Assembly (NCBI RefSeq): GCF_000373925.1
Contig: NZ_KB892795.1
Span: 1 to 40,233 of the forward strand
Length of the DNA: 40,233 nucleotides
Reading direction: 5' to 3'
Origin: Actinopolymorpha alba DSM 45243
Lineage (GTDB): Bacteria; Actinomycetota; Actinomycetes; Propionibacteriales; Actinopolymorphaceae
The notes beneath the pieces were generated by a model. The model worked only from the letters and a program-made list of their open reading frames with translations. It was not told where the DNA came from and ran no database searches. The position numbers and the translations under genes were made by a program. Position 1 is the stretch's first letter, and each line of letters starts with the position of its first letter. Shown piece after piece: positions 1 through 5,713 of this stretch.

Positions 1-75
1 CACATCTGGGCCGTCACCCACAACCTCGCCAAACTCATCCAACACCGCCGCCGCACAAAAACCCGCGGCAGCTAA
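1..75 (+). CDS. C-terminal end of a probable DDE transposase (cut by window edge)
   Basis: An open frame enters from the left edge and ends at a TAA at 73-75, giving 24 residues of which the core is HIWAVTHNLAKLIQHRRR. The W-x(4)-HNL-x-KL pattern followed by a basic tail is like the last helix of IS-type DDE transposases. The catalytic residues lie outside the window, so the family cannot be named. No terminal inverted repeat could be paired, because only one end is present. The C-rich base use continues for about 100 bases past the stop, which would suit an insertion-sequence margin. It could also be the end of some other basic protein. Confidence 0.45.
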   Translation, partial: HIWAVTHNLAKLIQHRRRTKTRGS

Positions 76-308
76 CAGAACAGGCCCCACACCTCAACCC
101 CGGCCCGCCCCGGACCACACCGGCACGGGCCCTCCACCATGCCCACACACCCACCACACCCACAAAACGCACCCGCGCCACTACACAACGCAACCAGCGA
201 ACACGTCCCAACTCGACCCGCCACGAGTTACGCGACAGGCTCTATGACCCCCTTAAGTTTTCACGATCTTGCTGAGGTGCTTCGGGTGCGGGGCCATTCG
301 GGCTCTCG

Positions 309-366
309 TTGCCGCGAGTCGTCGCCAAGCAAGGTAAACTGAGGGTGCTTCCTGGGGAGATGCCGC
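309..366. repeat. Palindromic unit 1 of a local repeat family
   Basis: The left half, read on the minus strand, contains TTTACCTTGCTTGGCGACGA and ends in a CGCGG run. The right half reads TGCTTCCTGGGGAGATGCCG on the plus strand. Both halves resemble the right arms of the units at 468-524 and 788-845, so this is a diverged palindromic copy. Confidence 0.5.
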
Positions 367-431
367 GTGAGGTGGCGGGCGTCTCGAATGGCGTACACCC
401 GGTTGTATCGGATAGTGAGAAGCCACGCTTT

Positions 432-559
432 TGTCTCACATTGCGTACACCCTTTGGCGGACCTCACGCGGCAATTCCCCACCTCGCTAGGCGAATTTGC
501 CTTGCCTGGTGGGGATATGCCGCGCCTCGTACCGGAGAAGGTGTACACAATGTGAGACA
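432..559. repeat. Nested inverted repeat with 20-base outer arms
   Basis: The outer arms are 432-451 (TGTCTCACATTGCGTACACC) and 540-559, which match as reverse complements at 19 of 20 positions. Inside is a second inverted pair, 468-483 and 508-523, matching at 14 of 16 positions. The whole could fold as a long two-tier stem or be a small non-coding mobile unit of about 128 bp. No reading frame of substance lies between the arms. Confidence 0.65.
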
Positions 560-787
560 CGGCCCGCGCCATCTCACATCGCTGGCGGACCTGAAGGTGT
601 CGCGGCGCGAACCTTGAGCAGGTGCCCAGTTCTCGCGCAGAAGTGGGCGTCTACTCGAGGTTCGGCGAGCACGGGTGCCGTGCCTGGGCCGCCACATCGT
701 CGCCAGGTCCCACGTCGACCTCCGCTCAGCCAGTTGCTTGGCGCGACGGGGTTTGAACAACCCTCCAATTGAGGGCTCGCGACCTTC

Positions 788-845
788 CGCGGCATTTCCG
801 CACGAAGCGCGCGCAATTTTCCTTGTGTGGTGACGACTTGCCGCG
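788..845. repeat. Palindromic unit 3 of a local repeat family
   Basis: The left arm is CGCGGCATTTCCGCAC-like and the right arm contains CAATTTTCCTTGTGTGGTGA. The right arm aligns with 494-524 and with the minus strand of 309-340. The shared core is ATTT-x-CCTTG followed by TGG and a CGCG end. Confidence 0.5.
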
Positions 846-937
846 CGAGGGAGGCCCCAGCGGACGCACCCGCGAGCCTGGCCAAGCGAGGGCCCGTCAT
901 GAATCCCTGGGGGTGTAGGCCTGGCAGGCTGATCGGT

Positions 938-1270
938 GTGGCCGTGCCGCTCATCCTGGATCGCGACCCCGGACACGACAACGCGATCGCGATCCTGTTC
1001 GCAGCCGCCAACCCCGCGGTCGACCTGCTCGCGATCACCACCGTCGCCAACCGTCACCCACCAGGCGCTGGTCACGCCTGACGTGCTCCGGCGGCTGAGC
1101 GATCTAGGTACGCCGGTCGCCGTCGAGACGACGGGCACCCACACGCTGGGCGCGACCGTGGTGGACTGCACCGAGTCACGGGCGCGCAGGCCAACGCCCA
1201 GGTCGCGGTCGACCTCGACGTACCCGCGTTCATCGACCTGGTGGTCGATGCGGTGGCGTCCTACTCCTGA
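938..1270 (+). pseudogene. Decayed inosine-uridine preferring nucleoside hydrolase
   Basis: The remnant starts at a GTG and reads [18 protein letters not shown], which is the N-terminal calcium-binding signature of nucleoside hydrolases (DxDPGxDD), here with the last Asp changed to Asn. It runs on to LLAITTVA-N in the first frame. A middle piece (HTLGATVVDCTESR) follows in another frame, and the typical C-terminal piece (AQVAVDLDVPAFIDLVVDAV, then SYS and stop) is in the third frame. A normal enzyme has about 310 residues; here only about 110 codons remain. The gene therefore carries a large internal deletion and at least two frameshifts and cannot be functional. The catalytic middle and the His motif are absent. 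Confidence 0.8.
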
Positions 1271-1275
1271 GCCCG

Positions 1276-1281
1276 TACTCT
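1276..1281 (+). promoter_or_regulatory. -10 element of a probable leaderless promoter
   Basis: TACTCT fits the actinobacterial TANNNT -10 pattern. It ends six bases before the GTG at 1288, so transcription would start at or next to the start codon. No clear -35 is seen. Confidence 0.4.
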
Positions 1282-1287
1282 CAGGGC

Positions 1288-1824
1288 GTGGAGACCGGCC
1301 TCGTTGTCCTCGCTGCCGCGCTCGTCCTGGCGACGTTCCTCGGTGTGGCGAAGAAGAGGTACGACGGGAGGTTCAGGACCGTGACCAGCTCGAACGTAGC
1401 GCCCACCGCGCCCGCCACGGATGACGCGGGGGCCACGGATGACGCGGGGGCCACACCGGAGCCGGCGCCAGAGCCCCCGGCCGCCCCCGTACCGCCGCGA
1501 TCAGACCTCCTCACCCAGGCTGACCTGCGCGAACCTCTCGGCGAGCGGGCAACCCTCGTGCAGTTCTCGTCGGCGTTCTGTGCGCCGTGCCGGGCGACCC
1601 GGCAGATCCTGCGGGACGTCGCGGCGAAGGTGCCGGGCGTGTCCTACGTCGACGTCGACGCGGAGTCGCATCTGGATCTCGTACGCCGCTTCCACATCCT
1701 GCGGACCCCCACGGTGCTGGTCCTTGATCCGCGCGGGCAGGTCGTCACCCGGGCATCCGGCCAGCCGCGGCGGGCCGACGTGCTGGCCGCTCTCGGCCAT
1801 GTCCATGGATCGGCGGTGGGTTAG
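1288..1824 (+). CDS. Membrane-anchored thioredoxin-family protein
   Basis: This 178-residue protein begins with a hydrophobic segment (residues 4-20), followed by a basic patch and a Pro/Ala-rich linker (about 30-70). It ends in a thioredoxin fold. The redox motif is C98-A-P-C101 in the context QFSSAFCAPCRATRQ, and the cis-Pro loop is RTPTVLVLD. The single membrane helix suggests the thioredoxin domain is tethered at the membrane; its side cannot be proved, but outside would suit a thiol-disulfide role. The GTG start is taken because it matches a -10 box spaced for leaderless transcription and gives the full membrane segment. The 9-base GATGACGCGGGGGCCACG-type linker repeat (1423-1454) encodes two copies of ATDDAG. 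The partner thiol protein is unknown; the sulfur operon 2 kb downstream may be functionally related. Confidence 0.85.
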   Translation: METGLVVLAAALVLATFLGVAKKRYDGRFRTVTSSNVAPTAPATDDAGATDDAGATPEPAPEPPAAPVPPRSDLLTQADLREPLGERATLVQFSSAFCAPCRATRQILRDVAAKVPGVSYVDVDAESHLDLVRRFHILRTPTVLVLDPRGQVVTRASGQPRRADVLAALGHVHGSAVG

Positions 1825-1868
1825 CCTACGGCGGTTCCTCAACGGGTAAGGAACCAGCAGCGGAACGC

Positions 1869-1912
1869 ACATGTGACACCAAATCCGGGTCATCCCCGAT
1901 TCCGTCACATGT
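1869..1912. terminator. Inverted repeat ACATGTGAC / GTCACATGT
   Basis: Perfect 9-base arms at 1869-1877 and 1904-1912 enclose a second, imperfect pairing (AATCCGGG with CCCCGATT). It lies 45 bases after the thioredoxin gene and 158 bases before the glycosyltransferase. It lacks a U run, so it could be a factor-type terminator, a processed RNA stem or an operator. Confidence 0.45.
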
Positions 1913-2070
1913 AACCCCCGGGCCACCATGGCGGGGGCCGTCCGTGCCAGGCTTACCGCCGGAGTCGACCTGGCTCCAGACCGTAAGGAGCTGGTCGCGC
2001 CTCGACGAAGGTCGGGACGAGGGGCGCGCGCTGATTACCACCCCCGCTGGCCGACACAAGGAGCCGGTCC

Positions 2071-3477
2071 ATGGACCTCCGCCCACTGCTCGGGGCGCGA
2101 CGTATGCGCCGCCGTGCGGCGTACGGTGACATCGCCACGGTGATCCCGCTCGACCCCGCGGCCGCCGCGCGTACCGGCCGTCCGACACTCCGGGTCGCCC
2201 ACTTCAGCGACACCTACGTCCCTCGTCGCGACGGCGTCGTCACCGCGCTCCAGACGCTCACGGCGGCGATGTCGGAGCTCGGCCACTCGAGCCTCCTGGT
2301 GGTGCCCCGGCACCCTGACCAGCCGACCGACGAGGAGCTGTTGCGGCTTCCGTCGGTGCCGTGCGGTGTCGCGCAGTTCCGGCTGGCCGCCTGGCCACGC
2401 AGCCGGCACGTCGAGCGGGTCGCGCACTGGCTGCCCCACGTCGTGCACGTCCACACCCCGGGGCCGGTCGGCCTGCTGGGCATCTTCGCCGCCCGCCGCC
2501 TCGGCCTGCCGCTCGTGCAGACCTACCACACGGACCTTCGCGCGTACGTCGACGCGTACCGCCTGCCGTCGACCGTCCTCGCGGGCGTGGCGCGGTGCTA
2601 CGCCCGGCGCCTGGGTAGCCCGAAGCCGGAGCTTCCGCGCCGGGTGTCGGTCTCCCGGATCGAACGCCGCAACGCCGTGGTCGACGCCGTCAACGGCCTG
2701 CTACTCGCGGACGCCGACGCGGTGCTCGTCCCGACACCGGCCATCCTGCAGCGTTGCAAACTCCCGGTCGACGACGACCGGATCTACCTCGCGCCGGCAG
2801 GCGTGTCGCTGCCGTCGGTCTCTCCGAGCGCGGGGGAGGAGTTCCGGCGGCGGCACCGCATCAGTGCGGACGAACCGGTGGTGCTCTTCGTCGGACGGGT
2901 CAACCGCGAGAAGGGCATCGACCTGCTCACCGAGGCGTTCGGCCGGCTGCGCGACGTCGTGCCCGCGGCCCGCCTGGTGCTGGTCGGCGCGGTCTACGAA
3001 CCCCGCTGGGTCCAGCGGCTCCTGGAGCAGGCCGGCATCGCCGACCGCACCATCCTGACCGGACAGCTACCCCCCGAGCAGGTGGCGCAGGCGTACGCCG
3101 CGAGCGACGTCTTCGCGTTCCCGTCCCTGACCGACACTCAGGGCCTGGTCGTGCAGGAGGCGGCGCTGGCGGGACTGCCGTCGGTTCTGGCCGACGCGGC
3201 CCTGCACGCGAACGGCCCGCTGGCCGGCACCGGCGTGCTCGCCGGACCGGACGCCATGCGGTACGCCGAGGCGCTGGAGGACCTGCTGACCCGGCCGGAC
3301 TACCGCAAGCAGGTGGGTGAGGACGCCCGGCGCCGCGCGGAGCAGAACCCACCCTCGGAGTACGCCGAGCGGATGGCCGCGATCTACGGGCGGGCCGTGC
3401 GGCGCGCCGGGTCCGCGACCCGGGAGGCCCGCCGCGGGCGGCGTGGCCCGTTCCGGTCACGCCGTCTCATTGCCTGA
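2071..3477 (+). CDS. GT4-family glycosyltransferase, mannosyl/glucosyl-lipid type
   Basis: This 468-residue protein has a GT-B fold. The N-domain opens with VAHFSDTYVPRRDGVVTAL (about residues 46-64), the signature of the GT4 branch that includes GDP-mannose-dependent alpha-mannosyltransferases and diacylglycerol glucosyltransferases. It continues with HVHTPGPVGLLGI and YHTDLRAY. The C-domain has the donor-binding motifs LFVGRVNREKGIDLL and FAFPSLTDTQGLVVQEA, which is a variant of the E-x7-E element. There is no signal peptide; the enzyme should act at the inner membrane face. The ATG at 2071 follows AAGGAG at 2058-2063 with ideal spacing; an internal ATG at 2104 is less likely. The gene stands alone, with its own spacer on each side. 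It probably mannosylates or glucosylates a lipid or wall precursor; donor and acceptor cannot be told from sequence. Confidence 0.85.
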   Translation: MDLRPLLGARRMRRRAAYGDIATVIPLDPAAAARTGRPTLRVAHFSDTYVPRRDGVVTALQTLTAAMSELGHSSLLVVPRHPDQPTDEELLRLPSVPCGVAQFRLAAWPRSRHVERVAHWLPHVVHVHTPGPVGLLGIFAARRLGLPLVQTYHTDLRAYVDAYRLPSTVLAGVARCYARRLGSPKPELPRRVSVSRIERRNAVVDAVNGLLLADADAVLVPTPAILQRCKLPVDDDRIYLAPAGVSLPSVSPSAGEEFRRRHRISADEPVVLFVGRVNREKGIDLLTEAFGRLRDVVPAARLVLVGAVYEPRWVQRLLEQAGIADRTILTGQLPPEQVAQAYAASDVFAFPSLTDTQGLVVQEAALAGLPSVLADAALHANGPLAGTGVLAGPDAMRYAEALEDLLTRPDYRKQVGEDARRRAEQNPPSEYAERMAAIYGRAVRRAGSATREARRGRRGPFRSRRLIA

Positions 3478-3504
3478 CCCCGCCGTTCACTATGCAAGAC
3501 GGCC

Positions 3505-3534
3505 GTGACAGCAGGCCGTTGCGGTCCGTAGCCT
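3505..3534 (+). promoter_or_regulatory. Sigma70-type promoter for the Cys leader and sulfur operon
   Basis: GTGACA (3505-3510) and TAGCCT (3529-3534) are separated by 18 bases. The -10 ends seven bases before the GTG at 3542, so the transcript should begin at the leader ORF's start codon (leaderless). Confidence 0.6.
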
Positions 3535-3541
3535 GAACGGC

Positions 3542-3622
3542 GTGTTGCGTACGACCTTGCTGACCAAACGACGCGCGGTGGACCACTGCCGCACGTCGAC
3601 CTGCCTGTGTCGTATGTCCTGA
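3542..3622 (+). CDS. Cys-containing leader peptide (regulatory uORF) of the sulfur operon
   Basis: This 26-residue ORF starts at a GTG exactly where a leaderless transcript would begin. It has the basic stretch LTKRRAVDHCR followed by TSTCLCRMS and a TGA. The pattern LLxKRRxVDxCR...CLCR is that of the actinobacterial 'putative leader peptide' class found ahead of sulfur-assimilation operons. Cys residues are at 16, 21 and 23. In mycobacteria, Cys-rich leaderless uORFs of this kind are known to act as cysteine-responsive attenuators of downstream sulfur genes. Here it precedes DUF4395-cysA2-sseC by 137 bases containing stable alternative stems. The peptide itself is probably dispensable; ribosome stalling at the Cys codons would be the signal. 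Confidence 0.8.
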   Translation: MLRTTLLTKRRAVDHCRTSTCLCRMS

Positions 3623-3624
3623 CT

Positions 3625-3732
3625 GGACGGCGTCCCTAGTCTCTGCTGCCAGCCGCTGATGTGCTGATCGCCCGCAGAGCGCCGTCCTCCGGGGCCGGTC
3701 CCGCTCAGGGATCGCTGCCCGACCATCCGGCC
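3625..3732 (+). promoter_or_regulatory. Candidate attenuator between Cys leader and DUF4395 gene
   Basis: GGACGGCG at 3625-3632 can pair locally with GTCC at 3632-3635, or over a distance with CGCCGTCC at 3680-3687. The two choices exclude each other. A further stem, GGCCGG (3693-3698) with CCGGCC (3727-3732), sits 11 bases before the ribosome-binding AGGAG at 3745-3749. Ribosomes paused on the leader's Cys codons or at its stop would cover the first element and could shift the fold. Confidence 0.5.
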
Positions 3733-3759
3733 CGTGCCTCTGTCAGGAGCGTCGCAGCC

Positions 3760-4251
3760 ATGTCCACCTCGGATCACCCTCATCCGGAAGTAACTCCACC
3801 AAAGCCGACCCTCGATGCTCGCGGGCCGCGCTTCGGTGCCGCCGTCACCACCGTCGTCCTGGCGATCGTCCTGGTCACCGGCAGTGCGTGGCTCCTTGCC
3901 GCCCAGGCCGTGGTGTTCGCGCTGGGGGCGCTGCTCGGTGTGAAGCGGTCGCCGTACGCCCTGCTCTACGCACGTCTGATCCGTCCCCGCCTCGGTCCGC
4001 CGCGTGAGTTCGAGGAGGAGGCGCCGCCGCGGTTCGCGCAGGCGGTCGGCCTCGTCTTCGCCGTGCTCGGAGTCGTGGCCTATGTCTCCGGTGCGACGAC
4101 GTTGGGCGCCGTCGCCACCGGGTTCGCTCTGATCGCCGCGTTCCTGAACGCGGTCTTCGGGCTGTGTCTCGGCTGCGAGGCATACCTGCTCGTCCGCCGC
4201 GCCCTGTCGGCACCGTCTCACCATTCAGCTAGCAAGGAGGCTTCAGCATGA
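3760..4251 (+). CDS. DUF4395 membrane protein of the sulfur operon
   Basis: This 163-residue integral membrane protein has about four hydrophobic segments (AAVTTVVLAIVLVTGSAWLL, then AQAVVFALGALLG, VGLVFAVLGVVAYVSG and VATGFALIAAFLNAVFGLCL). The family hallmark is C136-L-G-C139 in FGLCLGCEAYLL, a likely thiol/redox or sulfur-handling pair at the membrane. The ATG at 3760 is chosen because AGGAG at 3745-3749 precedes it; an upstream in-frame TTG at 3661 would add a non-conserved extension lying inside the attenuator. Its TGA overlaps the ATG of cysA2 (ATGA at 4248-4251), so the two are translationally coupled. DUF4395 genes often neighbour rhodanese and thioredoxin genes. The biochemical role is not established. 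Confidence 0.85.
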   Translation: MSTSDHPHPEVTPPKPTLDARGPRFGAAVTTVVLAIVLVTGSAWLLAAQAVVFALGALLGVKRSPYALLYARLIRPRLGPPREFEEEAPPRFAQAVGLVFAVLGVVAYVSGATTLGAVATGFALIAAFLNAVFGLCLGCEAYLLVRRALSAPSHHSASKEASA

Positions 4252-5099
4252 GCCGTGACACAGTCCTGGTTTCCGCCGACTGGGCGGAGGAGCGTCTGGA
4301 CGACTCGAAGGTCGTGCTCGTCGAGGTCGACGAGGACACCACCGCCTACGACAAGGGCCACATCCGGGGTGCGATCAAGCTCGACTGGAAGCAGGACCTC
4401 CAGGACCCCGTCCGGCGCGACTTCGTGGGCAAGGAGGCGTTCGAGAAGCTACTCTCCGAGCGCGGCGTAGCCAACGACCAGACGGTCGTTCTGTACGGCG
4501 GCAACAACAACTGGTTCGCCGCGTACGCCTACTGGTACTTCAAGCTCTACGGCCACGAGGATGTTCGCCTGCTCGACGGTGGCCGCAAGAAGTGGGAGCT
4601 CGACAGCCGCGCGCTGGTCGAGGAGGTTCCCTCGGTCACGCCGACCACCTACACCGCGCAGGACCCCGACCTCAGCATCCGGGCCTTCCGCGACGAGGTG
4701 GTCGACGCGATCGGCCAGCGCAACCTGGTCGACGTCCGCTCGCCCGACGAGTACACCGGCAAGCTCCTCGCGCCGGCGCACCTCCCGCAGGAGGTCGCCC
4801 AGCGGGCCGGCCACATCCCGACGGCGGTCAACGTGCCGTGGAGCAAGTCGGCCAACGAGGACGGCACGTTCAAGTCCGACGACGAGCTGCGGACGATCTA
4901 CGGCGAGGCCGGCGTCAACTTCGACAAGGACACTATCGCCTACTGCCGGATCGGCGAGCGCAGCTCGCACACCTGGTTCGTGCTGCACCAGCTGCTTGGT
5001 CAGCCGAACGTCAAGAACTACGACGGAAGCTGGACCGAGTACGGCTCGCTGGTCGGCGTTCCGGTCGTGCTCGGTGACCAGCCTGGCGAGGCATCATGA
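4248..5099 (+). CDS. cysA2: Thiosulfate/3-mercaptopyruvate sulfurtransferase CysA2
   Basis: This 283-residue tandem rhodanese matches mycobacterial CysA2 closely along its length, with blocks such as VLVSADWAEE, GGNNNWFAAYAYWYFKLYGH, LLDGGRKKWEL, IRAFRDEV, NVPWSKSANEDGTFKSD and NVKNYDGSWTEYGSLVG. The N-terminal domain is the inactive one. The C-terminal domain carries the persulfide-forming C233 in the loop CRIGERS. It should transfer sulfane sulfur from thiosulfate or mercaptopyruvate to thiol or cyanide acceptors in the cytosol. AAGGAGG at 4232-4238 precedes the ATG, which overlaps the DUF4395 stop. The downstream mini-ORF and sseC follow by further overlaps, so the four are one coupled unit under the Cys leader. 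Confidence 0.95.
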   Translation: MSRDTVLVSADWAEERLDDSKVVLVEVDEDTTAYDKGHIRGAIKLDWKQDLQDPVRRDFVGKEAFEKLLSERGVANDQTVVLYGGNNNWFAAYAYWYFKLYGHEDVRLLDGGRKKWELDSRALVEEVPSVTPTTYTAQDPDLSIRAFRDEVVDAIGQRNLVDVRSPDEYTGKLLAPAHLPQEVAQRAGHIPTAVNVPWSKSANEDGTFKSDDELRTIYGEAGVNFDKDTIAYCRIGERSSHTWFVLHQLLGQPNVKNYDGSWTEYGSLVGVPVVLGDQPGEAS

Positions 5100-5170
5100 G
5101 CGAGCGAACCATTCAATACAGCGTGCGGCGTGCCTCATGCGCGCCCGGAGCGGAGCGAGGACGCGTATGA
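5096..5170 (+). CDS. 24-codon bridging ORF between cysA2 and sseC
   Basis: An ATG at 5096 overlaps the cysA2 stop (ATGA). The frame runs 24 codons, beginning MSERTIQYSVRRASC and ending GAERGRV, and its TGA at 5168-5170 overlaps the sseC ATG at 5167 (again ATGA). It thus fills exactly the gap between the two genes so that ribosomes could pass from one to the next by re-initiation. Its start (ATGAGCG-A-GCGAAC) resembles the start of sseC (ATGAGCG-CGAAC). The peptide is basic with one Cys and shows no known domain. It may be a translational-coupling element rather than a functional peptide; chance cannot be excluded. Confidence 0.5.
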   Translation: MSERTIQYSVRRASCAPGAERGRV

Positions 5171-5487
5171 GCGCGAACGACGGATGCGGTGCGCCCGTGG
5201 GCGGAGCCGCACTGGCCGGGGTCGACCTGGCCAAGGAAGCGGTGATCCAGGGCGTTGTCCGCCGCGACTCCGAGCCCGTCGGCGGGGCGTACGTCCGCCT
5301 GCTCGACAGCTCGGGGGAGTTCACCGCGGAGGTGCCGACCGGTGAAGACGGAGTGTTCCGGTTCTTCGCCGCACCCGGCACCTGGACGGTGCGGGCGCTC
5401 GCGCCCCGCAGCGCCACCGCCGAGGGCTCGGTGAACGCCGAGCTTGGCAAGATCGCCGAGGTCGAGCTGGCCCTCAGCTCGGCCTGA
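5167..5487 (+). CDS. sseC: SseC-like DUF1416 protein
   Basis: This 106-residue protein has the DUF1416 core VDLAKEAVIQGVV...VGGAYVRLLDSSGEFTAEV...DGVFRFFAAPGTWTVRAL, which matches mycobacterial SseC1/SseC2. The core looks like a small beta-sandwich of the carboxypeptidase-regulatory type. The N-terminal C7 (NDGCGAPV) matches the single early Cys of the family. It is always found beside cysA2-type sulfurtransferases; its exact role in sulfur transfer is unknown. The ATG at 5167 is preferred because it gives the family's usual length and overlaps the bridging ORF. An in-frame ATG at 5137 is possible but would read through that ORF. Confidence 0.88.
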   Translation: MSANDGCGAPVGGAALAGVDLAKEAVIQGVVRRDSEPVGGAYVRLLDSSGEFTAEVPTGEDGVFRFFAAPGTWTVRALAPRSATAEGSVNAELGKIAEVELALSSA

Positions 5488-5519
5488 CCGCTCCACCTGA
5501 CCCTCACCTTTACCGCGTT

Positions 5520-5560
5520 GGGGGCACCCTCGTACGGCCTTGTTGGCCGGGGGTGCCCCC
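5520..5560 (+). terminator. Hairpin terminator, copy 1 of a recurrent element
   Basis: GGGGGCACCC (5520-5529) pairs with GGGTGCCCCC (5551-5560), with an inner GGCC/GGCC pairing. It begins 33 bases after the sseC stop. The same 40-base sequence, including the internal TCGTACGGC, recurs behind the LCP gene at 12777-12816 in the same gene-relative orientation. There is no long U run. Confidence 0.7.
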
Positions 5561-5713
5561 GACGCATCTCTGCTGGCCAACCCGGATCTGGCCGCTCGAG
5601 GAGACCCGGCCGCTTCTCAACTGTCGGACAAACAACGATCATGGTCGGTCCGCACCCCATAAGCTTGCGCAGACGCGTTGTGTGACCTGGCGTTCACGAC
5701 AGGGTGGGGGACG

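Larger units (their letters stand above)
76..937. other. Gene-free stretch with palindromic repeats
   Basis: No frame here has convincing protein-like composition, and all open frames are short with no recognisable motif. The stretch lies between a transposase tail and a decayed gene. It carries three related palindromic units (309-366, 468-524, 788-845) and one larger nested inverted repeat (432-559). I read it as a decayed mobile-element margin or repeat-rich spacer. Confidence 0.6.

Noticed and set aside
740-790. tRNA-like signal (GGTTTGAAC and a CCCTC-N5-GAGGG stem)
   Set aside because: The T-loop consensus GGTTCGAAT/C is not met, no acceptor stem or anticodon arm of the right size can be paired, and no CCA-like end is present.
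464-1171. 235-codon open frame on the minus strand over the repeat region
   Set aside because: It crosses palindromes and the nucleoside hydrolase remnant, has no motif and has the Arg/Gly/Pro-rich make-up of an antisense high-GC frame.
5096-5170. Treating the cysA2-sseC gap as plain spacer or as an N-terminal extension of SseC
   Set aside because: The ATG at 5137 would lengthen SseC beyond family size, while the ATGA overlaps at both ends of the 24-codon frame fit a coupling ORF better; kept as a feature with moderate confidence.
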